A stretch of 53,959 nucleotides of DNA from Bigelowiella natans CCMP2755 (taxonomy: Eukaryota; Cercozoa; Chlorarachniophyceae), in the NCBI GenBank assembly GCA_000320545.1, contig ADNK01001585.1:1-53959 (forward strand). Reading direction: 5' to 3'. The position numbers and the translations under genes were made by a program. The notes beneath the pieces were generated by a model. That model worked only from the letters and a program-made list of their open reading frames with translations, was not told the DNA's origin and did not search any database. This document shows positions 37,365 to 47,681 of this stretch, piece by piece (the stretch's first letter is position 1; each line of letters begins with the position of its first letter).

Positions 37365-39905
37365 ATGGACCCTATCGAAGAATGGGACTTCGATCTGGAT
37401 GCAATCAGGTATTCTGCGTCCGTATCATCGATATACAGTAGAGTTTTGTTGCTTATTTTGTCGAGAAATGACAGGCATGGCAGGTCCATAATCGAGGAGA
37501 CGCCGGAATCGCACATGTCGCTTCCAGCGCAAAGTAACATGTTCCTTTAGTCTCTTTCATATACTCACTTTCTATTTGCGTATCATATTGTTTGTGGTTC
37601 TATCTCTTTCTCTCTTTCTCGCTCTGTCTATCTATCTGTCTCTGTGTGATGGTGGGTGTGTGTGTGTGTGTGCTTGTGTGGTTTTTGCATTTCTACGTGT
37701 ATGGACGCATGCCTTGCTGAACATCGGGTACCGTGTGAAAATGATTTGCAAGTAAGTGGTTGGGCTACTGCTACACGTTGTGGAATATATGCGTTGGAAC
37801 AATAGAGCAATTGGCACTAAGTCTCTTTTTTTACGATTGCCTTCGGAGTCAGGTTTCCTTCACTTCGGGAACAGTTCTAACGAAACCAGCTCGAAAGACG
37901 GCGCTGGCGTAGATTCCAGCTCTCGGAAGAGGGAAAAGGACGGAAGCAGTGGGGCGGCGGGGTGGGGGGTGTCCTCATATTTGTCGAACCCACGGCTGCC
38001 CTCCGGCATGTCCTTACCATCTGCCCTGAGTTCCATGCTTGGGGGAGGAGATAGTAGTAGCGGTGGGGGCGGGGGCAAGAGAAGGAATATCGTTGGAAAC
38101 GGAACCGGGGGGGGCAGCGATGAGTTTATGCTTCAGTCAGATCAGAAACAAGGAGGCAACGCCAACGATAGCAATGGCGAGCAGCTCCAAGAAATACATG
38201 AAGGAGGCAGTTATAATGACGAAGATAATGGGCGCTTTCTAGCGCACTCGGGTGGATATCCTTCTCCACCTGCGCGAGAGCAAAGGGGACAAGAACAACA
38301 GCTTGGCCAGGCGCATTCCAGCAGCATGCCGCAGTAAGTGCACTAATCTCAAGTGAATAATATATCTTTTCATTGTCTTTTAAACTAGCGACGTACGAGA
38401 ATAGTACTTTTTCACGTCATAGAATAATCATCCAAAACAAGGCCATGTTTACGAAGTAGATAACATAAGAATGCAGTATGCATCAAAGGAAGAAAAACTA
38501 ACAACAATACGTTACTCTAGACATCATACAAATTGACTAGCACCATCTTCACCATGCCGACACTCGATGAGGTTTTTCCTCGAGAAGTATTCTTATCGCT
38601 GCAGCAGCCATTCTTTCTCTACACGTTGTCAAGTCCATAATCCTGCGCCACGCCGACTTAACACATCATGATCAGGTACATCTCCGAGACCAAGGCCGTC
38701 ACAAACTCGCCCCACCACCTCGTCGCCCAAGTCAACTTCCAACGCGACATGCTAGCAGAGAGGGACGACCGCATTAATCAACTGAAGCAAAAGCTCAAGA
38801 TCCTCAAGAGAGCCACGAAGCAGCTCGTACAGAACAACAACAACAACTCCTCCCTGTCGGGGTTGGATAAAGGTGCCGGCGCGACGGCCGCACAGAACCG
38901 CGCCCGGGAACAGTTGAAGGCGGAGCTCAAGGCAAGTAAAATGATCGTGATGGCCAAGGACAATCGAATCAGCGAGCTCAAGAAGACCATCGATACGATG
39001 ACAGAGTCTCTGCAGCAAAAGGAAGAGAGCCAGGTGCTGCTGGTGCGCAAGAACATCGAGCTGCAGCAGGACCTCTATCGCGAGAAGCAGTTCATTAAGC
39101 GCTTCGAGCGCACCCGCGCAAAGCTCAATCAGAAGCCGACGGTGAAGAGCTCGCTGTGGACCTCTGCCCTCGACGTGGTGACGGGGGTGGGGGGTGGCAA
39201 TGCCAACCAGAACGACCCTGAGGTGCTCAGGGTGATCGGCAAGCTAAGAGAGAAAAACGTCAGGATGAAGGAGCAGCTTCGGAAGCGCGACGAGACCATC
39301 GGCGAGATCCAACGCCGCTACGAGAAGATGATGGAGCGGAACCGAGGGGATAGGCGAGCCATGATGGAGATGGAGCAGACGATGAAGGAGCTCGAGTCGA
39401 AGTGCAGCGCCGTCGCCAACTCGAGTGCGGCGCAGCTCGCCGAGATGCAGCAGAAGCACACGAACGAGATCGAGCTCATGCGCCAGGAGCATGTGCGGAT
39501 CAAGGCCCGCCACGAGGAAGACACCAACGACCTCGCAAACGAGTACAAAGACGAGATCGATCAGTGGAAGGAGCGCCTACAAAAGCAGAAACACCAAGCC
39601 TTCGCCTCCCAGCGGCGCTTGGCGGCCGCCTTCCAGGTGGAGAAGGACGACCTGAATGCGAAGGTGGAGAAGGCGAACAACGAAGCTGTTTCTACAAAGC
39701 AGATGCTCGAGACGCTCAAGGAGGGGTTCCAAACGCAGAGGACCAACGACGAGGCCAAGCTGGTGGTGAAGGAGAAGAACATCAGCAGGCTGCAGGGGGA
39801 GCTGGAGACCGTCTCGAGCGATCTCGACGTCGAGAGGAAGAAGACAGCTCGGCTGGAGGGAGATGTCAAGAGCATAAAGAACAATGTAGAGCTGCACCGT
39901 CGTCA

Positions 39906-39974
<69 letters not shown>

Positions 39975-42151
39975 GAGTAATAGATGCCCCTGCTAGTGTT
40001 TGTGTTTGTGCGAATTTGAGCGGCGACGGTGTGACTTGCTGTATTCCTCAGTATTTCTCTTCTAGCTTTACCTCCTCCTCCCCCTCCTCCTCCTTCTCTC
40101 TATCGTTTCCATGAGCATCATATTCTATTAGCATAAAAGCCTCAGTGATCATCAATCTGACGTATTAAAAACCATCTTTACACAGACCACCACCGAATAG
40201 CGGGTCCCCCCTCCTGCCCCCCCCCCCCTTTCCCTCCTTTCTCTTCTCTCATGTTTCTCTTGCCCTTCCTGCCCTTCCTTCTTCTTTCAGCTCGAGGAGG
40301 CTCTAGCCGCCTCCCAAGCTTTGGAGAGGGACAACGCCCTGCACTTGCGGCGGTGTCTCGCTGTTGCTCGCTGCTTAAGCGCTATTCGAGCCAAGCGAGC
40401 AGCCTTCAAGTCTCTTCTATCGCAGGGCAGGGGCCTCAGGCAGCACGTCAAAGAGCTACAGCAGCAGGCGAATAAAAACGCGGAGGAGCTCAAAGCGCAG
40501 GCGAATAAAAACGCGGAGGAGCTCAAAGCGCAGGCGAAGAAAGACGTGGAGGAGCTCAAAGCGCAGGCGAAGAAAGACGTGGAGGAGCTCAACGCGCGAC
40601 ACGCCGCGCGCCTGCAGGAGGAGACAGAACGGATCGCCTCCAGGAAAAACGACGAGATCGACGATGTCACCAGCGCCTTCGAGCAAAAGGCGAAGGCGCT
40701 GAAGGACGCTGCGGACAACGAGAGACAGCAGCAGAAAGAGGCGCTAGAGCTTTCGCGCGCGACGGCTGAGCAAAGGTTATCGGAGTCCAACGCTCGGTGC
40801 GTGCAGCTAGAAACCAAGCTCGAAGAGACCGGTAGCGCGCTAGAGGACGCGAAAGAGCAGCTAAAAGCCCTGCAAGAACGACTGCATCATAACGCCTCGC
40901 TCTCGAATGAGCACGCGCAAGGCCTGAAACTGCAGTTGGAAGACTCGCAGAGGAAGCTGGCCGAAACGATGGGGACTGTGGAGAGCCTCGAGAGAGCCCT
41001 CGAAGATGAGAGAGAGGCCTCCCAGCAGCTCACGTCGATGAGGGACAAAGCAAAGGCAGAAGCTGCTCAGGTAGAGGACGAGCCGTTTCTATTATAGAGA
41101 AAGGGGGGGCGGGGGGCTGGGGGCGGGGGGAAGGTCCAAACACCGAGAGCAGTGCCATAGCTTTCCTCTTATATTCTGCTTATTCGCAATTGTGCGCTAC
41201 AAAATATCACCCGTGGATGCGGCAATGCGGGTATTTCTGCTGTACTAATGCGCTACACCTTTAACATAACATTTTCCCCTCTCCCCCCCCCCCCTTCTAT
41301 TGCTTTCTTGTACCAGGCGGTTGCGGAGTCGGAGGCTGCGGAAGCTACTACCAAAGAGGCCGTTGGGGCGCTTGAGGCCAAGTGCTCTTTCCTGGAGGAA
41401 CAAGCAACAAACGCTAATCAGGAGGTGCTATTGCATTCAATTCCGAAGAGAAGAGGAATCGACGCTGAGGAGAGACATTGATGACTGATGTTAAGAGAGA
41501 AGAAGGAAAATATGTGATTGAGAAGCGCGCGGGGGGAGAGGGGGGCAAAGACTCGTTTTTATTCAATAACAAAAGGCGGTGAAAAGTATATTCTAACCTC
41601 AGTAGCAAGTTGCGTATGCCGTATGGTTGGTGGTAGTAGTATATATTGTCTGTATTGCGGAGCACCTCCTACATCCTCTGGTGTTTCGGTCTACCAAAAG
41701 AAGGCAGCAGTTGTTCAAAGGGGGGCGCTATTATCTGATAGATGACCTTTCTTTTCTTCCTCCTCCTCCTTATCATTACCATCATCATCATCACCATCAT
41801 CATCATCATCGTTCCCCAGGTGCAGAGGTTGAGGGGTTATTGCGTCGAGAAAGACGATAAGGTTTCTCATGTCCAAAAGGTAATAATAGTAAGTAGTAGA
41901 GGTAGTAGTAGCTAGTAGCTAGTAGGAGCAGTAGCAAAGTAAGTGTATTTTATATTGACTTGCTTTTTCGCTCCACGAAGTACTAAAAGCAACAATGGCG
42001 GTGACGCTCGGTGGTGGTGATTCTCTCAGGAACTGAAGGAGGCCGAGGAGGGACTCTCAGCATGCAGGAAGGAAATAGAAGCTCTCAAAGCCAAAGAAGA
42101 GGAGGGACGTCAAATTATTGACCGGTGCCAGAAATACATATTATATATATA

Positions 42152-42189
<38 letters not shown>

Positions 42190-42796
42190 CATACGAATCC
42201 ATGCAGCTGAGCACACACACACACACATATAACACGTAATTATATATAATAGACATATCAATATTATGTGTTTATATCTATTTATACATAATATTTATTT
42301 CTGATTAGCTATCAAACCGAGGTTAAATCGTTGCGAGCAGAAATCGACGCCATTGCTCAGGTAGCGTGATGAATCGTATTCCTCGCCGCTGTCAAAACGC
42401 ATAGAGCCCCTTATCACCACCATCACTACCACCACCGCAACCCTCATTATCATCTATTTTATCATCATCGTCATCATCGTCATCATTATCATTATCATCA
42501 TCATCATCACCACCATCCTCATCATCATCCTCAGGGAGATGCTGAGAAGCTATCAACACTCTCCGTGCGACGCACAGAGGACCAAAGGAAGGAGATAGAA
42601 TCGATGCGAGCCAGTCTCATCGGCACGCGCCAGCAGCTGGAAACATCGGAGAAAAAGCTGCAAGAATCAAACGTCGAAGCTGCCTCTCTTCGAGAAGGCC
42701 TTCAGGCTGCTCAAGCACAATGCGCCTTTTCCAAGGGGAAACTTCAGGCGATCAAGCGACGATTCTCTACGTGAGGCGGAGTGTGATAGAAATAAC

Positions 42797-42828
<32 letters not shown>

Positions 42829-43168
42829 CGAATTTGATGCATGATGATGATGAGGATGATGGTGATAATGGTGATGATGATGCTGCGCAAAGACGACGTG
42901 TAATGGTCAATTTCCTTTCAGTGTGACCTCGAAGCTTTGCCAGGAGGCTACTGCGTTGAGAGAGAGCAGCTCCACAAATCAGCTGCAGATTGGTCGTATG
43001 CTAGAGGCCGCAACGAAGCGAGCGAAGGATGCAGAGGAGGACTTTCTCGCAAAAACAGAACGAGTAGTCAGAGTTAGTTGATGATTTGATTGATCGTTTC
43101 TTTTCCAGATATCAAACAATTCTTGGAGGATTGAATCCCTCTAGATGTTTTAAATCGGAGTCACAGAG

Positions 43169-43212
<44 letters not shown>

Positions 43213-43631
43213 GGAGAGGGGTTTAAGGGGGGGGGGAAGAAAAGAGAGATGTTAGTTGCGGTAGGACTTCATGATGTGACGTCACCAACATCCCCAATCT
43301 TCCTTCTTCCCCACGCGTGTGCGCACGATGGGAAACCAAGGAAGAGACTAGTTATCTTTAGTGAGATTTCGAAGTAATGATGACCATGATGACGACGAGT
43401 ACTCGAGGAGATTTCTCACCGATGTTCTTCGCTGATAATGTGTGCTAGATGGAAGAAACAGCAGCGCAGGATCGGCAGCAGCTGGTGATGCAGGCTGAGG
43501 ACGCTCGAGAGGAGCAAGAGAGACTTCAAGATATCGTTGATAGAATGGAAGAGGATCTGCGATTGAAAGACCAGCAAAGCTTGAGCCTTCAACGGCAGAA
43601 GCTGCAGGAGATGCAAGAGGAACTTGAGGCG

Positions 43632-43666
<35 letters not shown>

Positions 43667-44043
43667 CGTGGTAGAAGATGAAGAAGAAGAAGAAGAAGTA
43701 GAAGAAGAAGAAGAAGGAGAAGAAGAAGAAGGAGAAGAATGGGAGAGTTGATCTGTCTGTTTGTTTAAATGGGAGGAGCTTCTTTGTTAGTTTTAATTGC
43801 TACAAGTAAGGGGGGGGGGGTAGGAGGGTTGTGATTTCGCACATATGCATAAGGAAATCTGTGCATGTACCGTCTTATTTACTGTCTATTCATCTGTTTT
43901 TCCTTAAGAATCCTCCTAATCCCCCTCCCCCCCCTCCTGTTGCATCATCACCAGGCACGTCGTTCGGAGCAGGAGAAGGCCAAACAGCATTTTGAGCAGC
44001 AATTCCGCACGGAAGTAAGCACTGCGTAGTCGCAACTACTACT

Positions 44044-44076
<33 letters not shown>

Positions 44077-44455
44077 AATAGAGTGGGAGGAGAGGAGGGG
44101 GTACCAATCGTTCAATGTAGGCAAAACATGTATTCGATCTGACGATTCTCCCCTTCTCATCAGATGAAGAAGATGCGACAGCGATTTGAGGCGTCGTCCT
44201 CCGCCTCCTCCTCCTCTTCCTCCTCCTCCTCCGGAGCGGGTCCATCTGCTTTCAGTGACGAGGAGAGAGTCCAGCTTCTAGACATGTTTACGCAGGAGAA
44301 GAGGCGTCTGGAGAAGGAGAGGGACAACGTCAAGAAGGAATTGTCGGAGACCCAGGCTCATCTTGCTCGCATGAGGACATCTGCACGCAAATGGAGGGAC
44401 AAAGCGAAATCGATGCGAGCGGCCACATCGACGATAATATCACCCCCCGCACCTT

Positions 44456-44497
<42 letters not shown>

Positions 44498-45333
44498 CAG
44501 CCTCGTCGTTGAGCAGTAGTAGTATCAGCAACAACGCAGGTGCAAAGAGCACTGCGATGAGTTCCAAAACGGGTATGGAGACGACCGATGCGAAGAATTA
44601 TCACATTCGCGCTGACGAGGATAACACTGGTGCTAATGACGATAGCAAGCAGCGCCCAGAAAAAGGAGAGGGGGGAGGAGACGGAGAAAGATCTGATGGA
44701 AAAGACGCAGAAGGATCCAGTATTGACCATTCCAGTACTACTGCTACTAGTACGACTGTGGAGGACTCACCAACTGGTGAAGGAGCCACGAGCGGCCATA
44801 GAATAAGTCCTTTCCCATCAATACAACAGCACGCATCATCTACTTCGTAGATTTTTATATATTAATATTTTTATATGTTTCTATGATTTTTATCCCAAGT
44901 ACATACACACGCCAGATGGTGCTATCCATAATTGAACAGCATCTTTGTCATGCGCACTCTCTTATGCTCTCTCGCTCACATACCCAGGCCCATCGACGTC
45001 ATCACCATCAACATTAGCAGCCCAGTCACCACCATTAACTGAGGAAAAAGTCCGAAAACGTTTGGTGGCGATGTTTAAGTAAGAGCTCCTAGAAGCAAAG
45101 CCCTGGAGGGGGTGGGGAAGAGGGTGAAGGGATGTTCGCCTCATATTGTCTTATTACTAATTGAGATCGGCATAGTCCTTTCCTTTTCGGAGATGTCTTG
45201 AGACAGAAGAAGATGCTTCTTAGAAATCAACGATTATTAGGATTGTTGTGAGAAGACGGAGTCATAGCACGAATCATATCGTCATCAGATCCTCATATTG
45301 GCGTTGTTGTTTTGAGTAAATTCTCTCTCTCTA

Positions 45334-45390
<57 letters not shown>

Positions 45391-45838
45391 GTCCCTCGCT
45401 TCCCTCATCCTTCCCCCATTCTTTCCTCACGCACTACTCCAGGAAATACAATCCAAGCAAGCTTTCAAATATTGACAGGTTGCTGGAGAAGTTTAAAGGA
45501 AGGTCATTGCTGTTAAGAGTCATACCCCACATCCCCGTGCTCACCAAAAATATTTAACGTCCTTTTTACGCTCATCACGTGCGTGGTTATAGCTGCACGA
45601 GGCCGGTTCATGAAGACTATATCTTTCACTGACTTTTAGGGAGCGAGAGCTTCTCGCAGCGGTGCGCTCTAAATATGAGAATGGCGGCGGCAAGGGGGGC
45701 AAGGCATCTTCTTCGTCGTCACAGCAGCAAGATGGAAGCTGGCTCGGTGTGGGTGGGCTAGGAGGAACGATTGGGGGCGCCGTTGGAGGACTAAATAATG
45801 CAGTTACTAGTGGCTTAAACAAAATGTTCACCTTTTAA
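37365..45838 (+). CDS. Large coiled-coil protein with C-terminal KYNPxK...KFKGRE motif, 1487 aa
   Basis: Seventeen exons agree in phase: 37365-37408, 37475-37533, 37853-38333, 38676-39885, 40291-41070, 41317-41424, 41820-41861, 42030-42124, 42309-42360, 42535-42770, 42922-43072, 43449-43631, 43955-44014, 44164-44776, 44988-45078, 45443-45502 and 45640-45838. That gives 1487 residues. The start MDPIEEWDFDLDAIR is acidic, then a Gly/Ser-rich region. Long heptad coiled coils run from about residue 200 to 1200, for example DDRINQLKQKLKILKRATK. Four 11-residue repeats (ANKNAEELKAQ / AKKDVEELKAQ) lie inside. A Ser/Ala/Asp-rich linker leads to KKYNPSKLSNIDRLLEKFKGR (residues 1402-1422) and RELLAAVRSKY. 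The protein ends in a Gly-rich amphipathic tail. Motifs like NPxK...LLxKYKGRE recur in protist coiled-coil proteins. A golgin-like or cytoskeletal tether role is a guess. Exon 4 is GC-rich relative to other genes here. Confidence 0.85.
39909..39968. repeat. (TA)n(GA)n microsatellite in intron 4 of the coiled-coil gene
   Basis: TA repeats switch to GA repeats just inside the 5' end of a 405-base intron. The open frame continues into it but the GTAGAG donor at 39886 and the downstream acceptor at 40290 keep phase. Confidence 0.9.
40468..40599 (+). repeat. Four 33-bp tandem repeats in coding sequence
   Basis: Units at 40468-40500, 40501-40533, 40534-40566 and 40567-40599. The first two are identical; the third and fourth form a second near-identical pair. 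Each encodes eleven residues (a hendecad, compatible with a coiled coil). Confidence 0.95.
41779..43211. repeat. Intronic microsatellite series in the coiled-coil gene
   Basis: Successive introns carry (ATC)n at about 41779-41811, (TA)n at 42155-42186, (ATC)n at 42458-42535, (GAT)n at 42796-42829 and (GA)n at 43170-43209. Each intron has its own tract. Confidence 0.85.
43632..43741 (+). repeat. (GTA)n then (GAA)n at a 5' splice site
   Basis: The intron begins with the first GTA of a run of about twelve units, so several GT donors are spaced three bases apart. A GAA-rich tract follows. Retention would insert poly-Val and poly-Glu in frame for a while before a stop at 43749. Confidence 0.8.
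44046..44076. repeat. (AGT)n microsatellite in intron 13
   Basis: About ten AGT units in the 149-base intron before the Ser/Ala-rich exon. The adjacent exon itself contains (TCC)n coding for Ser (about 44193-44232) and (GCA)n coding for Ala (about 44464-44497). Confidence 0.85.
45320..45387. repeat. (TC)n microsatellite in intron 15
   Basis: CT/TC repeats with two interrupting A bases, upstream of the acceptor at 45442. It could act as an extended polypyrimidine tract. Confidence 0.85.
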
Positions 45839-45889
45839 TCCAAAGAATGAGATATTATTGTGTGTAGTAGTGTTGCACCGTGAGGGCCT

Positions 45890-46870
45890 GCGCGAGCGCA
45901 TCAGCTAGCGTAATAGCGCTGGCGTCCATGCTAGCATGCAGACGCGCATCGCATGTGTTGTTGGCATAAAATGTTCTCGCGTCCTAACATTGTGCACAAT
46001 GTGTGCTAGCTACTTGTGTGCTAGCTAGCTAGTGCGCATTGTGTGTGTCATGCACATAGTCACATGCATGCACATCGATCACAACTGTGACTGAAGCAAA
46101 GCGTGTGTATGCGTGCTAGCAGCGTGAGTGAGCTGCATTGCACAGTAAGGTTGTTGCATGTCACCAGAGCAGAAGCCACAAGCTAGCAAGCTAGCAAGCT
46201 AGCAAGGGCAAATAAAGAACGCTGTCGACGTGCGATATGATACCACATGTGCAGCCGCCTTTGTTGTCGATCTTTCACATGCTAGCAGCATGCATGCGCG
46301 AACGCACACGCGCAGCAAAGTGAATGAAAGCTAGCAGAAAGATCTAACAGTATGACAGCGCGTACGATACTTCGATGCAATGTTTGCATCCATGCTGGCA
46401 TGCGCGCGTGGTGTGGCATCGCTAATTGATGCATCCGCCATGCATGATAGCACTAGCATGTGCGCATGAGTGAATGTGACAAAAATTGCAATCAAGGCGC
46501 GCACGGCACAAGCGCGTTCCTTGATTAGATTTGACATCACGCATGCAGCTAGCTAGATGTGCTGCTCATTGCTAGATTGCCACATTGTTAGTTTTCGACT
46601 ATATAGACGTGCGTGCCAACATGCTAGCATGCTACACTAGTCTAGCTAGCTAGCTAGCTTCTAGAGCTTATGCTAGAGCGTGGTAATAAACTGTACCAGT
46701 GTAGCTTTTACTAGTGTAGATGAGCTAGCTAGCTAGTGCTACATGACAAGCCTACTACTCGAAATCACAATTGATGGCGCTAAGCTAAATCTACCTAGCT
46801 CTAGAGCTATTGCCAATTTATGTGCATGCTTGTTTCGTGAGCTGCATGTCTATCTATAGATCTATAGATG
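45890..46870. repeat. Large CTAG/GCTAGC/GCATGC island in a convergent gap
   Basis: Between the 3' ends of the coiled-coil gene (45838) and the hydrolase (47113). I count 18 GCTAGC hexamers in about 1 kb, many overlapping as runs of CTAG, plus numerous GCATGC, TGCATG and TGCACA words. Short direct repeats (three AAGCTAGC units near 46180) are present. No coding frame with support. The sequence is nearly as rich in self-complementary 4-6-mers on one strand as the other, as expected from palindromic words. Confidence 0.85.
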
Positions 46871-47112
46871 CGCATGTGTTAGAGAGCAAAAACGACCATC
46901 CTAAGCGACGATGATGCACGTTGTGATAAGAATACTCGAGACTTTCATTACACATAGTCACAGCGGCACGGTGAACAGACGTGCGTACGCTTCATCTACC
47001 ATCGACCTCAGTCCCTCTAATTTACCACAATTGTTGATACTCTTCATAAATCATCGTGAAGCTATAATCATGATAATACAGACGAGTTACACATTGCACC
47101 TAATAATGCTTG

Positions 47113-47648
47113 TTAGATGTATAGGCATGTCTTTTGAGGAAAGGTGACTCGAGAGGATCCGCTTTCTGGTAGCACACACGTAGCGCTGAACAGAATAAGT
47201 GATGATTCTAGGCTTTCAAGATCCTGTCTATTTTTTAGGTAAGCTGCATATACTGTTACAGTTTCTCCTGGAGACCCTAAAATCGATGCTGATAGCTGAC
47301 TAGCCATACCAGATATGTTGTTGTTGATCATCTCGCCTCTATTACCCCTGCCGATTTCCTCAATCTGGTGATGGAAAGCAAAAACGATAGTCTAGTCTGT
47401 CATCTTCTATTTTCATACAAAGTTGACTTCAAATCAACCTAGTCCTTTTTTGAAATGAGGAAGAGATTAAAGTATCAACCATATCTTGGCTTCATCTCAC
47501 CAGAGAGAACATCATCATCATCATCATTATCTCGGTACCTGCTGGAAACGCTTGGAGGCCACGGGTACCCATTTCGATACATCACCCAGCAATGACCATC
47601 CATTTCTCAATACAGGACTTAAACTCCAAACCTCAAAGCTAGCCTATT

Positions 47649-47681
<33 letters not shown>

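Noticed and set aside
39402-39980. Plus frame of 192 codons overlapping the coiled-coil exon
   Set aside because: It is a +1 shadow of GC-rich coiled-coil codons, Arg/Glu/Gln-rich by frame shift, without its own splice sites.
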